Positions 1 to 9,245 are shown, counted from the stretch's first letter. The stretch is DNA of 64,000 nt from an uncultured Psychroserpens sp. (GCF_947503375.1 NZ_CANNDQ010000002.1:397182-461181), one strand, 5' to 3'. Notes: generated from the sequence alone by a model not told the origin. Program-made: numbers and translations.

Positions 1-131
1 AATACAAAACCTTCCCACCAGCTTGCAACTGGCATAAAGGCATCATTAATTTTTTCGTCAATACCCTTGTCTTGAGCAAAAATTAAAAATGGTAATATTA
101 GTGTGAATAATGAAAGAAGATATTTCTTCAT
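1..131 (-). CDS. Sodium/alanine symporter family protein, N-terminal fragment
   Basis: Only the first 43 or so codons lie in the window; the gene runs off the left edge. The start codon is the ATG at 129-131. The product opens with a hydrophobic signal-like stretch ending in FAQ and continues with GIDEKINDAFMPVASWWEG. In Flavobacteriaceae such a leader followed by a 'GIDEKI..AF.P' segment is typical of alanine/glycine:cation symporters, inner-membrane proteins that import small amino acids with Na+. The assignment rests on this short N-terminus alone, and the transmembrane core is not visible, so another leader-bearing membrane protein cannot be excluded. Confidence 0.5.
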   Translation of the reverse strand, partial: MKKYLLSLFTLILPFLIFAQDKGIDEKINDAFMPVASWWEGFV

Positions 132-228
132 AATATGGATTTTGTATTAGTTAGTTTTAAATTAAGATTCACAAGATGCTAAAAAAAAATGATTTTTTAA
201 AGCATCGGTTGTTAAAATGAAGTTTATG

Positions 229-1248
229 CTATTTTATGTTATACACAGAATTTAGCTTCTCGATTTGTTCTGGTCTTCCCAAAACGATGATTTTAGAATT
301 TGGAACGAGTTTCAACTCAGCTTCCGGATTTACCACATAATCACCTTCTCCATCTTTAAAACCTATAACTGTACACCCTGTTTTACGTCTAAGGTCTAAG
401 TCTTTAATTGTTTGCACTTTAGTGGTGTTATACAACTTTTCTGTAGAGATCTCTTCTATATTAATATTTGATTTCCCAACAATAGAAAGGTTGTCTATAA
501 ACTCTATCAAATCTGGAACTACTACTAATGAAGCCATGTGGTCTCCTCCAATTCTATCTGGCAAAATAACATTATTGGCTCCTGCCAATTTTAATTTATT
601 GTATGAAGTTTCTTGAGAGGCGCGACTAATAATACTCATAGAATTATTAATCTGTCTTGCAGACAGCACAACAAATAGGTTATCGGCATCATTAGGTAAT
701 GCGCTAATAAGCGTACTTGCTCTATCGATTCCAGCTTGTAAAAGAACCTCATCTTCGTTAGCATTACCATTTACAAAAGCAATGTCTTCACCTTCAAATT
801 TATCTATAAGTTCTTTGTTTCTTTCGATCACTACAAACGGTTTATTATAGGCCATGAGTTTCTTTGCTGCTTGTTTACCATTTCTTCCATAACCACAAAT
901 AATGATATGATTGGTAAAACTGTCTATTTTCTTTTGCATTTCTTTCTGTTTTAATTCTTCTAAATCATTTTTGCTTAATATATATTCTGTAATCACAGTA
1001 ATTGCGTAACCTAAAATGACTACACTAGCTAAAATTAAAAATATTGTAAAAATTTTTGCATTATCATCTAATGGCTGAACTTCACCAAAACCAACAGTTG
1101 TAATCGTAATTACTGTCATGTATAGTGAGTCTACCCAAGAATAGTTAGACATTATTCTAAACCCAAGTACACCAACGATCAAGAGTAATATCAGTAAAAA
1201 AACTGCTGTATAGATTTTGGTCCTAAAAAATTTAATCAATGGATTCAT
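229..1248 (-). CDS. Potassium channel with TrkA-N/TrkA-C (RCK) regulatory domains
   Basis: A 339-residue two-TM potassium channel subunit. TM1 is about residues 13-31, the pore helix carries the selectivity filter TVGFGE (51-56), and TM2 is about 65-90. A short charged linker leads to a cytoplasmic RCK N-domain with the Rossmann dinucleotide motif GYGRNG (119-124), and a TrkA-C-like domain fills the last 80 or so residues. The arrangement matches MthK/Kch-type channels, gated by ligand binding to an RCK ring in the cytosol. It lies 3 bases downstream of the PspC-domain gene on the same strand, so the two are probably co-transcribed. The ion species is inferred from the filter; the gating ligand is unknown. 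Confidence 0.9.
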   Translation of the reverse strand: MNPLIKFFRTKIYTAVFLLILLLIVGVLGFRIMSNYSWVDSLYMTVITITTVGFGEVQPLDDNAKIFTIFLILASVVILGYAITVITEYILSKNDLEELKQKEMQKKIDSFTNHIIICGYGRNGKQAAKKLMAYNKPFVVIERNKELIDKFEGEDIAFVNGNANEDEVLLQAGIDRASTLISALPNDADNLFVVLSARQINNSMSIISRASQETSYNKLKLAGANNVILPDRIGGDHMASLVVVPDLIEFIDNLSIVGKSNINIEEISTEKLYNTTKVQTIKDLDLRRKTGCTVIGFKDGEGDYVVNPEAELKLVPNSKIIVLGRPEQIEKLNSVYNIK

Positions 1249-1251
1249 ATA

Positions 1252-1479
1252 TTATAAGTCAAATACTGAAGAGCGTTTTGTGTAAATAATATCTTTTATT
1301 CTAATCCAAAAAGCAAAAAATAGGTACAATGCAAAACCAAATCCTACGGTAACAAATGTTAAATACATAAAAGATGTTCGAACTACTTTAGCTCTAATAC
1401 CTAATCTATCTGCAATGCGTTGGCAAACATAATAGCCACGTTTTTGAAAAAAATATAACATTTGATAGAATAATTTCAT
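1252..1479 (-). CDS. PspC-domain membrane protein
   Basis: A 75-residue protein with the layout of a PspC domain: an N-terminal amphipathic part (YYVCQRIADRLGIRAKVVR) followed by one transmembrane helix at about residues 38-60. PspC proteins are small inner-membrane components of phage-shock-type envelope stress responses. No other psp gene is nearby. It sits between the DUF2851 gene (16 bases upstream) and the K+ channel gene (3 bases downstream), all on the minus strand, suggesting one operon. The family call comes from the spacing of charged and hydrophobic segments and is fairly secure; a role in stress here is inferred from the family only. Confidence 0.7.
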   Translation of the reverse strand: MKLFYQMLYFFQKRGYYVCQRIADRLGIRAKVVRTSFMYLTFVTVGFGFALYLFFAFWIRIKDIIYTKRSSVFDL

Positions 1480-1495
1480 AGTGCAATTTAACGAA

Positions 1496-2770
1496 TTATT
1501 TAATGATTAGCGCATTCCCTATAGCACATTGTAAACATTTATTTTTATCGCAATATTCAGTTTTCAACTGAATTAAAGCTTGAGACTCTAATGCAGAATT
1601 AGATCTTTTTTTTAAAAGATCAAATTGTTTAATAATGCTGTTTTTTTCTGAAGCAATTTGGCTTACGATATTAATTATTATTTCATCTATAAACTGACCA
1701 TTATATCTAGCATAACTAAATTTTATTGGTAGAATTGTATTTATTAGAAGTAAATCAATAAATGACCTGGTCACGCGTTTTTTACTAGCTTTAGATGCAC
1801 TTTCAAACGTATAATGCGAATCCCAATATATTGATGCTGAAACACTAAAGCATTCGTAAAAATCTTCTAAGCTTTTACATTGCATGATCTTAGAAAACAA
1901 ATGTGGCTCTTTGTGGTATAGATTGGCTAATTGTGACAACCGTAATGTTGGAAAATTTACTGGTCTTAGCCTAAAAAACTGCAATGGTAAAGTATGCTTA
2001 TTGGTGAGTTGATACTTTTGTGCTAAATATTTATATTCACGCTTCAAATCTTGATAATAACTCGTTTCAAAAGGGTTTTCCAGCAAACCACTTTGTCCAA
2101 AAAACAAAGCTTCAAGTGAATCTAAATTTGATCGTGTTTTTCTAATCATTGAAAAAGTAATTGAATTAGCCATACTGAAAAACGCTTCACTATTAACTTT
2201 AAGTCCAAAGCTCCTAGCTAGCATTTTAAATAGGACTGCTTCCCAGTCATTCTTTGAATCATTGAGTAGTTCTGAAACCAGGTTCGATTTTTGTTCTAGA
2301 CGTTCAAAATATAAGCGCTCTAACCAATGTCTAAAAATAAAATCTTCTACTGACGCAAAATCAGTTTCGCAATTGATCCATTTGTTATTACTATTTGAGA
2401 GTAAATTCTGGTAATTGTTTAATACCTCTCTATCTATATACTCTCTTAATTGTAATGTTGGAATGCTAGAATTATCTTTCCTGTAGATCTCAATATCATG
2501 GTTATATACAACATGTAATATGACATTATCATAAGTTTTATCCTGCTCATGATTATGTGCAAACCAATCACTAGAGTTCACATGTATTTCTACATTTCCA
2601 GCCCATAACTGGTTTCCTACTCGAATTTTTGCATTAAAAAAATCTGGTCCAGAATTTTGATTGTTCATTCCAGTAGAAATGATTAATATTGGGTCATGCT
2701 GTGTAGTTTTTATATTTACTGTGTTAAACTTTTTATACTTCCATATATAATGTAGAAAATTTTCTCTCAT
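1496..2770 (-). CDS. DUF2851 family protein
   Basis: A 424-residue soluble protein of the Bacteroidetes DUF2851 family, recognised by its opening (MRENFLHYIWKYKKF), the segment NSGPDFFNAKIRVG near residue 40, and GNVEIHVNSSDWFAHNH shortly after. The C-terminus has closely spaced cysteines (CDKNKCLQC) that could bind a metal. Acidic and histidine residues in the first 120 positions resemble a nuclease-like core, but I cannot demonstrate an active site. No signal peptide is present. It is the first gene of a likely minus-strand operon with PspC and the K+ channel. The biochemical function of the family is not known to me. Confidence 0.75.
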   Translation of the reverse strand: MRENFLHYIWKYKKFNTVNIKTTQHDPILIISTGMNNQNSGPDFFNAKIRVGNQLWAGNVEIHVNSSDWFAHNHEQDKTYDNVILHVVYNHDIEIYRKDNSSIPTLQLREYIDREVLNNYQNLLSNSNNKWINCETDFASVEDFIFRHWLERLYFERLEQKSNLVSELLNDSKNDWEAVLFKMLARSFGLKVNSEAFFSMANSITFSMIRKTRSNLDSLEALFFGQSGLLENPFETSYYQDLKREYKYLAQKYQLTNKHTLPLQFFRLRPVNFPTLRLSQLANLYHKEPHLFSKIMQCKSLEDFYECFSVSASIYWDSHYTFESASKASKKRVTRSFIDLLLINTILPIKFSYARYNGQFIDEIIINIVSQIASEKNSIIKQFDLLKKRSNSALESQALIQLKTEYCDKNKCLQCAIGNALIIK

Positions 2771-2863
2771 GTGCTAAAATTAAAAAATTACATGAACAAA
2801 AAAAGGTTTAACTAATATTTTAGAAATTGATTGGTTGATGTTTTGTATTTTAAAGAGAAAAAA

Positions 2864-3391
2864 ATGAACTTTAAATTAATTTTAATTACAGCTTTATTTT
2901 TAGGAAATATGGCATTGTACGATTTCAATATTTATAGTAACACTAATGATTGGTACATTGTTGATGATGTAGTAATGGGTGGAAGATCAAATGGAAATTT
3001 TGATATTAATAGTGAAGGTCACGGTCTTTTCTCAGGAACCGTTTCCTTAGAGAATAACGGTGGATTTTCATCTGTAAGACATCAATTCAAACCAAAAGAT
3101 GTTAGTGATTTTTCTAAAATAAAACTGCGTATCAAAGGCGATGGTAGTACATATCAATTTAGAGTAAAAACTGATCGCCGTGACTATGCTTCTTATATCT
3201 ATGAGTTTAAAACCGTTGATGATTGGATGACCGTAGAAATTCCTTTTTCTGAAATGTATCCCAGTTTTAGAGGTCGTAGGTTGAATCAACCCAACTTTTC
3301 TGGTGAATATATAGCAGAAGTAGCTTTTTTAATTGGTAATAAGAAAGCACAAGACTTTAAATTATTGATTGACAAAATTGAATTAGAGTAA
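2864..3391 (+). CDS. CIA30 family protein (NADH:ubiquinone oxidoreductase intermediate-associated-like)
   Basis: The product is 175 residues. I use the ATG at 2864, not an in-frame TTG at 2831, because it gives a normal N-terminus MNFKLILITALFLG directly before the conserved part. The pattern W.IVDDVVMGGRSNG, then a G.FSG.VSLENNGGF segment and a late RIKGDGSTYQFR stretch, is characteristic of the CIA30 (NDUFAF1-like) beta-jelly-roll family. In eukaryotes CIA30 helps assemble complex I. Bacterial members are widespread, often lie away from nuo genes as here, and have no settled role. The N-terminal hydrophobic segment suggests export or membrane anchoring. It is divergent from the DUF2851 gene. 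Confidence 0.8.
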   Translation: MNFKLILITALFLGNMALYDFNIYSNTNDWYIVDDVVMGGRSNGNFDINSEGHGLFSGTVSLENNGGFSSVRHQFKPKDVSDFSKIKLRIKGDGSTYQFRVKTDRRDYASYIYEFKTVDDWMTVEIPFSEMYPSFRGRRLNQPNFSGEYIAEVAFLIGNKKAQDFKLLIDKIELE

Positions 3392-3396
3392 TAAAA

Positions 3397-4377
3397 TCAA
3401 TCTATATATCCCATTTGTTTCATCCAATCGTTATTGAACATCTTACCAACATAACGGCTACCATGATCATGAAATAATACAACTACAACATCATCTTTCT
3501 TAAAATGATCTTTTAACTGTAAAAGACCTTTTATAGCAGCTCCAGCAGAATTCCCTAAAAACATACCCTCTTCCTTTGCTAGTAGCTGAGTGTAAACAGC
3601 TGCATCTTTATCGGTTACTTTAGTGAAACCATCAATGATACTAAAATCTACATTTTCAGGTAAAATATCTTCACCTATCCCTTCGGTAACATAAGGGTAA
3701 ATTTCATTTTCGTCAAATACACCTGTCTCGTGATACTTTTTAAAGACACTTCCATAAGTATCAACACCCCAAACTTTAACATTAGGGTTCTGTTCTTTTA
3801 AATATTTTCCTACTCCAGAAATGGTTCCTCCTGTACCGACGCCTACTACAAAGTGGGTGACTTTTCCATCGGTTTGCTTCCAAATTTCAGGACCTGTACT
3901 TTCATAATGTGCTTTAGCATTACTTGGGTTATCGTATTGATTTACATACCAAGAATTAGGTGTCTCCTCTCCTAAGCGCTTAGAAACTGAATAATAACTT
4001 CTAGGATCATCTGGTTCTACATCGGTAGGGCAGACAATAACCTCTGCTCCCACAGCTCTTAAGATATCCATCTTTTCTTTAGATTGCTTATCACTTATTA
4101 CAAAAATGCACTTGTATCCTTTAACTATTGCCGCCAAGGCTAGTCCCATTCCTGTATTACCAGACGTCCCTTCTATTATAGTACCTCCAGGTCTTAGTCT
4201 CCCATCAGCTTCTGCATCTTCAATCATCTTAAGAGCCATACGGTCTTTAACTGAGTTCCCAGGATTAAATGTTTCGTATTTAGACAATACCAAGCAAGGG
4301 AGTTCTGATGTAAGTTTGTTTATTTTAACCAGAGGTGTATTACCAATAGTACCTAATATGTTTTCTGCGTAATCCAT
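3397..4377 (-). CDS. PLP-dependent cysteine synthase / cystathionine beta-synthase family
   Basis: A 326-residue fold-type II PLP enzyme, from the ATG at 4375-4377 (an upstream in-frame extension lacks family homology). It shows the start IGNTPLVKI, the PLP lysine K44 in NPGNSVKDR, the substrate loop EGTSGNTG, and the phosphate-binding loop GVGTGGTISG. Such enzymes make cysteine from O-acetylserine and sulfide, or cystathionine from serine and homocysteine, in the cytosol. The C-terminal RYVGKMFNDDWM-like end resembles the CBS-like subgroup without CBS domains. A TAnnTTTG-like element (TATTTTTG on the minus strand, 4396-4403) lies just upstream of the chosen start. It converges with the CIA30 gene. 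Choice between cysteine and cystathionine synthesis is uncertain. Confidence 0.9.
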   Translation of the reverse strand: MDYAENILGTIGNTPLVKINKLTSELPCLVLSKYETFNPGNSVKDRMALKMIEDAEADGRLRPGGTIIEGTSGNTGMGLALAAIVKGYKCIFVISDKQSKEKMDILRAVGAEVIVCPTDVEPDDPRSYYSVSKRLGEETPNSWYVNQYDNPSNAKAHYESTGPEIWKQTDGKVTHFVVGVGTGGTISGVGKYLKEQNPNVKVWGVDTYGSVFKKYHETGVFDENEIYPYVTEGIGEDILPENVDFSIIDGFTKVTDKDAAVYTQLLAKEEGMFLGNSAGAAIKGLLQLKDHFKKDDVVVVLFHDHGSRYVGKMFNNDWMKQMGYID

Positions 4378-4443
4378 AGTTGTTCTTTTGAGATGCAAAA
4401 ATAAATATTTAAAGTTTAAAGTCGGTGGTTTTTTGAGTAACAA

Positions 4444-5682
4444 TTATTCAAACCGAATAGCTTTTACTGGAGAAATCTTTGTGATGATTACTGAAGGAAT
4501 CAATAGCATTAATAGGCAAGCTAAAAATGTACCTATATTCAACAAAATGATATAATCTAAACTAATGTATACTGGAATAATTGAGACATAATATTGCTCA
4601 GGATCTGGAAATTTCAGTAAGCTAAACTGTTGCTGAATGAATAGTAATGTTAAACCAATGAGATTACCCCAAAACAACCCCAAACCAATAAGATAAGTTG
4701 CATTGTACAAAAATACTTTTCTTATACTCCAGTTGCTACTACCTAAAGCTTTTAGTATGCCTATCATTTGTGTTCGTTCTAGAATTAAAACTAGTAAGGC
4801 TGTAATCATATTTATTCCAGCAACGATAATCATGATAGTTATGATGCCATAAGTATTATTATCAAAGATCTTTATCCATTCAAATGTGGTGTAATACCGT
4901 TCCTCTATAGTCTGGGTGTTTAAATTTGAAGGCGTAACAGTGCGAATTTGAGAATCTTTTTCCTTTAAAGCATTAAAGTCGTTAAGAAATATTTCAAAAC
5001 TACCTATTTGATTTTTTTCCCATTTATTAAGTCGTTGCACATGACGCAGGTCGCCAATCATGATATTTTTATCTATATCCTGAAAACCAGAGCTAAAAAT
5101 ACCAACAATTTTAAAGGTTCTAATAAATGGCAATTGATCTACACGCTCTTTACCAAACACCATCTGAAAAGCGTCTCCTAGTTTAAAATTAAGTCTATTG
5201 GCAAGATAACTTGAAATCAACACATCGTTAGTCATTGATTGAGAATAATCAGGTACAATCCCTTCAATTAAAAACGCTTTGAGATAAGACCAATTGTAAT
5301 CTGCTCCTACACCTTTTAAAACGATCCCTTCAAAATCGGTTTCGGTACGAATTACTCCAAATTTAGTAGCAACAGCCTGTATATGCTTTACGCCATCAAC
5401 ACTATTGAATTTTGGATAGAAATCTTGCTCTATTGAAATTGGAATTAAAGATTCATTAGACGCATTAGTATCAAAACTTTCAATCGTTAAGTGACCATTA
5501 AAGGCAACAACTTTTTCTCGCACTTTTTTTTGAAGCCCTAAACCTGTAGCAATCGCAATAAGCATAACGATGATACCAATAGCAATAGCCGTAATCCCAA
5601 TTTTTATAATTGGTGCTGAAACACTACTTTTATACGCTTTACTACCAATAATGCGTTTAGCTATAAAAAACTCGTAATTCAA
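4444..5682 (-). CDS. FtsX-like ABC transporter permease (LolC/LolE type)
   Basis: A 412-residue inner-membrane permease. An N-terminal transmembrane helix (about 22-48) is followed by a periplasmic MacB-type domain (about 55-265) and three helices packed in residues 270-405 (FtsX fold). Such proteins pair with an ATPase to release lipoproteins from the inner membrane or to export substrates. The start appears to be TTG at 5680-5682: the text after it (NYEFFIAKRIIGSKAYKSSVSAP) matches the family N-terminus and no ATG fits. No ATPase gene is adjacent. The start lies only 8 bases from the start of the divergent NamZ gene, so each promoter would sit in or very near the other gene's 5' end. Confidence 0.85.
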   Translation of the reverse strand: MNYEFFIAKRIIGSKAYKSSVSAPIIKIGITAIAIGIIVMLIAIATGLGLQKKVREKVVAFNGHLTIESFDTNASNESLIPISIEQDFYPKFNSVDGVKHIQAVATKFGVIRTETDFEGIVLKGVGADYNWSYLKAFLIEGIVPDYSQSMTNDVLISSYLANRLNFKLGDAFQMVFGKERVDQLPFIRTFKIVGIFSSGFQDIDKNIMIGDLRHVQRLNKWEKNQIGSFEIFLNDFNALKEKDSQIRTVTPSNLNTQTIEERYYTTFEWIKIFDNNTYGIITIMIIVAGINMITALLVLILERTQMIGILKALGSSNWSIRKVFLYNATYLIGLGLFWGNLIGLTLLFIQQQFSLLKFPDPEQYYVSIIPVYISLDYIILLNIGTFLACLLMLLIPSVIITKISPVKAIRFE

Positions 5683-5690
5683 AATTAAAA

Positions 5691-6953
5691 ATGCGTTTAT
5701 CGATGTTCAAAAATAGGGTTTTCCAAATAAATATTGTACTTGTTTTGATTCTGATTTCCTGTGGAAATAAAACGAATCATGAAACAGTTAAAAATGATTT
5801 GATTCTAGAGGAAGTTCAGAATAATAGTACAACAGTAACTCAAACCGAAATTATCGTTGGAGCCAATAGAATTAATACCTACTTGCCATTACTTGAAGGA
5901 AAACACATTGGTTTAGTAGCGAATCAAACCTCTGTTATTTTCAACTCTGATAATGAGCTACACACACATCTTGTAGATTCGTTAATAGCATTGAAAGTAG
6001 ATGTTAAAAAAGTCTTTGCACCAGAACACGGTTTTCGTGGCACTGCTGACGCTGGCGAATTGGTAAAGGATGGTACCGATACTAAAACTGGGATTCCAAT
6101 CGTATCGCTATACGGAAAAAACAAAAAGCCCTCACTAGAACAACTTACTGGGCTAGACATTGTTATTTTTGATATCCAAGACGTAGGTGCTCGGTTTTAC
6201 ACTTATATTTCTACTCTTCATTATGTTATGGAAGCTTGTGCTGAAGCAGGCATTACTGTTATTGTATTAGATAGACCAAATCCTAATGGCCATTACGTTG
6301 ATGGCCCTACACTGAAAATGGAGTACAGAAGTTTTGTTGGAATGCATCCAATACCTGTAGTTCATGGCATGACGATTGGCGAGTATGCAAAAATGATCAA
6401 TGGTGAAGGTTGGTTAAAAAATAAAGTTACCTGTGACCTTAAAGTCATAGAGATGAAACATTATACTCACGATAAAACCTATAGCCTGCCAATTAAACCT
6501 TCTCCTAACTTACCAAATGATCAAGCTATTAACTTGTACCCAAGCTTATGTTTTTTTGAAGGCACAAATGTAAATGCTGGCAGAGGCACCTCAAAACAAT
6601 TTCAAATTTATGGCAGCCCTTATTTAGATAAAGACGTATATACGTTCAAATATTTACCATCACCCAATCAAGGTGCTAAGTTTCCAAAACATGAAGGCAA
6701 ATTATGTTATGGTGAAGACCTAAGTGAACGTGAGCAATTAAATACATTAGATTTAAGTTATTTGATAAATGGGTATCATAACTCAATTGATAAAAAACTA
6801 TTTTTCAATGATTTTTTTATCAAATTGGCTGGAACGGAATTACTTCAAAAACAAATAGAAAATGGGCTATCTGAAGCAGACATCAAAGCGTCATGGCAAG
6901 ATGAACTTTCAGCTTTTAAAACCATGAGACGGCTTTACTTGATTTATGAATAA
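5691..6953 (+). CDS. DUF1343 / NamZ-type exo-beta-N-acetylmuramidase, lipoprotein
   Basis: A 420-residue protein with a signal peptide ending in a lipobox (LISC, Cys24), so probably a lipoprotein of the periplasm or outer membrane. The mature part shows the DUF1343 (NamZ, GH171) signatures: GLVANQTS (about 74-81), FAPEHGFRG (109-117, including Glu112 and His113), GIPIVSLYG, DIQDVGARFYTY and DRPNPN. Family members release terminal N-acetylmuramic acid from peptidoglycan fragments, a step in wall recycling. An alternative start at 5703 (MFKNR) would give a more usual signal-peptide length and more room for a promoter. No MurNAc uptake or MurQ gene is in view. The gene runs alone on the plus strand. 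Confidence 0.85.
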   Translation: MRLSMFKNRVFQINIVLVLILISCGNKTNHETVKNDLILEEVQNNSTTVTQTEIIVGANRINTYLPLLEGKHIGLVANQTSVIFNSDNELHTHLVDSLIALKVDVKKVFAPEHGFRGTADAGELVKDGTDTKTGIPIVSLYGKNKKPSLEQLTGLDIVIFDIQDVGARFYTYISTLHYVMEACAEAGITVIVLDRPNPNGHYVDGPTLKMEYRSFVGMHPIPVVHGMTIGEYAKMINGEGWLKNKVTCDLKVIEMKHYTHDKTYSLPIKPSPNLPNDQAINLYPSLCFFEGTNVNAGRGTSKQFQIYGSPYLDKDVYTFKYLPSPNQGAKFPKHEGKLCYGEDLSEREQLNTLDLSYLINGYHNSIDKKLFFNDFFIKLAGTELLQKQIENGLSEADIKASWQDELSAFKTMRRLYLIYE

Positions 6954-6960
6954 TTGAAAA

Positions 6961-7359
6961 CTATTCGTCATTCTTAGAAGCCACTTGATCGTCTTCCATC
7001 GCTAAAAGAATAGTGTCGTCTCTCAATATTTTTATTACAAAAACATATCGAATAGGTGATTGGACTGCCACAAACACATGTTTACCTTTACTTAAATTGG
7101 TTAAAGGAATCTTTACAGAATTGGTTTTAACTTCTATATCTACTTCACGTTTGTAGTTCATATTAACCGCATACACTTTATTGATCCGCTTTTCACTTTT
7201 AAGTATAAGTGTATCCTTGGTTGTATTGAGTTCTTGAGTAAGACCTTTTGCTCTTACATTGACATTTTTTTCAAGGATGGCAAAATTGTTTTGAGCTTGA
7301 ATTTGGCTCCATGGAATTGTTAAAAAAACAAAAAAGATTACAAAAAAAACTGTTTTCAT
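6961..7359 (-). CDS. Hypothetical secreted protein
   Basis: A 132-residue protein with a clear signal peptide (cleavage near residue 22, IQAQN). The mature part is mainly predicted beta-strand: alternating hydrophobic stretches such as VNMNYKREVDIEV and GKHVFVAVQSPIRYVFVIKIL resemble a short beta-sandwich. I do not recognise the family. It ends with an acidic tail (EDDQVASKNDE). It is the only minus-strand gene between the convergent NamZ gene and the sterol desaturase gene, about 130 bases away. A periplasmic or outer-membrane location follows from the signal peptide; nothing indicates a reaction or partner. Confidence 0.6.
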   Translation of the reverse strand: MKTVFFVIFFVFLTIPWSQIQAQNNFAILEKNVNVRAKGLTQELNTTKDTLILKSEKRINKVYAVNMNYKREVDIEVKTNSVKIPLTNLSKGKHVFVAVQSPIRYVFVIKILRDDTILLAMEDDQVASKNDE

Positions 7360-7491
7360 GTATACACGCTGTTAACGTCAACGTTAATGAATTAATAGCT
7401 TTTTATTATAATCCCGAACTTTAAAACTACATTTGATTGAGGCTAAGTCAACAAAAAAACCTATGAACTGCATAAAAAACAGACCAAATCA

Positions 7492-8331
7492 TTAAATTTC
7501 TGATTTTACCGTAGTAGGTTTCCTATATTTATGAAATGGTTGCTTTAGTAAGGCCCCTATTTTTCCATTGGCTCCTTCATCTGGAAATGTGTCAACACCA
7601 TAGACTATGGCATCACGATCTAATTTCATAAATGTGCCAAAAATACGATCCCAAATAGAGAAGATATTACCATAATTACTATCTGTGTACGGCAACATGT
7701 AATGATGATGCACTTTATGCATATCAGGTGAAACAATGATATAACTCAACACCTCATCTACTTTTTTAGGTAATTTGATGTTGGCATGATTGAATTGTGT
7801 AGCAATAAGAGATAGTGATTGATATAAAAAAACAATAGCTATTGGAGCGCCTACAATAAAAACGCCAACAAGCGTAAACGCAAATCTAATTATACTCTCT
7901 AAAGGATGATGTCTGTTTGCTGTAGTGGTGTCTACATTATGATCGGTGTGATGTACCAAATGCACCATCCAAAGTGGCTTAACTTTATGTTCTACGTAAT
8001 GTGCCAAATAAGCACCAATAAAATCGAGGAGTAATACACCTAATAATACATAAGCCCAAAGCGGCAAATTAGGAATCCAATTGATGATCCCAAATTGAGA
8101 TGTTTCAACCCACTTTGCAGTTCCAACTAACAAAAACGCCAAACCAAAATTAATTACGATCGTTGTTACTGTAAAGAATAGATTTGGAATAGCATGCTTC
8201 CATTTTTTGTATGTAAAATTGTATAAGGGCAAAGTCCCTTCAAGTAACCAAAATAGTGTAAGACCACCAACCAAGATGAAACTTCTATGCGCTGAAGGAA
8301 TGGTTTTAAAATATTCGATGATAGCTTCCAA
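7492..8331 (-). CDS. Sterol desaturase / fatty acid hydroxylase family membrane protein
   Basis: A 279-residue integral membrane protein with the diiron histidine boxes of the FA_hydroxylase superfamily: HYVEH (111-115), HLVHHTDH (124-131), the pair HH at 141-142, and a late HKVHHH. Hydrophobic segments near 18-36, 50-70, 95-110 and 145-175 agree with four membrane helices. Members use O2 and electrons to hydroxylate or desaturate lipids at the membrane; in Bacteroidetes they may act on carotenoids or fatty acids, and the substrate cannot be read from the sequence. It follows the thioredoxin-like gene with a 5-base gap on the same strand, suggesting co-transcription. Confidence 0.85.
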   Translation of the reverse strand: MEAIIEYFKTIPSAHRSFILVGGLTLFWLLEGTLPLYNFTYKKWKHAIPNLFFTVTTIVINFGLAFLLVGTAKWVETSQFGIINWIPNLPLWAYVLLGVLLLDFIGAYLAHYVEHKVKPLWMVHLVHHTDHNVDTTTANRHHPLESIIRFAFTLVGVFIVGAPIAIVFLYQSLSLIATQFNHANIKLPKKVDEVLSYIIVSPDMHKVHHHYMLPYTDSNYGNIFSIWDRIFGTFMKLDRDAIVYGVDTFPDEGANGKIGALLKQPFHKYRKPTTVKSEI

Positions 8332-8336
8332 TAGCT

Positions 8337-9236
8337 CTAAAAATTACTATTAATAATTAAACTCGCTTTTTTCAAATTTACTAAAGAAACTTTACTTCTC
8401 CATACACTAGCGTTAGTTTCATCTTTTAAAAGTCCATATGAAGTGAAATGTAAAAATGCAAATAATGACGCATTGGATTCATCAACTTCTGAAGGTTCAA
8501 TTCGTTTTAGCTGACGTAAAACCTTTTTAGGTTTATTAAGTAATAAAAACTGTTTTAGCTTCAGCAGTTCTACTTTTTGCTCTAGAGCTTCAATATTTTC
8601 TTGACGTTCATTTAATAAATATGTACTAGCTTCCTTTAAGTAGATATTTGATAAGATCACAATTTCTGGTCTTAATTTATCATTTACAAGTGCAGCGTAA
8701 TCTAAATATTTAGTAGATAAGCGATAGGCTGTGTTAAAATTGGCTTTCTCGCGATAATTGGTCAATTCAGCTTTTAAATAAGACGTATCTATTGCATATG
8801 TTTTTATAAAATTTGCTAAATCTAAATAACCCATATCATACTGGAGAGTAACATTAATAATATTACCATTGATATCCATAACTTTGATAGTGTCATCATT
8901 AAATTTATCAATATAAGACTGAGTTCGTTTTCCTTTAATCTGTTTATATAATTCAGGATATTTATTTTCATTAACTATCACTGGAACAAAATGTTCCCAG
9001 ATGATTTCATTAAAACCCTCATTACCAAGCAAATCTTGAATAACTGGTATTCCGTTTTTACTTTTCACCAAAACAGGATAAGGCTCAACTGTAGCGTTTT
9101 CCCATAACATTAAAACCAGCTTATCTTGAACTAAAGCCAGTCGCTTTGCAATATCTAATGATGCCATCCATTCTTGAGCGCTACATAAATTTGATATTGA
9201 AAACAGTAATAAAAAAAATAAAATGGTTTTCTTCAT
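8337..9236 (-). CDS. Thioredoxin-like secreted protein lacking active-site cysteines (tentative)
   Basis: A 299-residue protein with a signal peptide (cleavage near SAQEW, residue 21). The first half has a thioredoxin-like order: an alpha segment with AKRLALVQDKLVLMLWENATVEPYP, where a CxxC would be expected, then FVPVIVN.NKYPEL and a strand-turn pattern KVMDINGN. No cysteine pair is present, so it would not be a redox enzyme. The second half (about 155-299) is helical and could be a repeat or binding domain. It sits between a YkgJ gene and a sterol desaturase gene in a tight minus-strand run. The fold call is a guess by eye. Confidence 0.45.
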   Translation of the reverse strand: MKKTILFFLLLFSISNLCSAQEWMASLDIAKRLALVQDKLVLMLWENATVEPYPVLVKSKNGIPVIQDLLGNEGFNEIIWEHFVPVIVNENKYPELYKQIKGKRTQSYIDKFNDDTIKVMDINGNIINVTLQYDMGYLDLANFIKTYAIDTSYLKAELTNYREKANFNTAYRLSTKYLDYAALVNDKLRPEIVILSNIYLKEASTYLLNERQENIEALEQKVELLKLKQFLLLNKPKKVLRQLKRIEPSEVDESNASLFAFLHFTSYGLLKDETNASVWRSKVSLVNLKKASLIINSNF

Positions 9237-9245
9237 AAGGCATTA

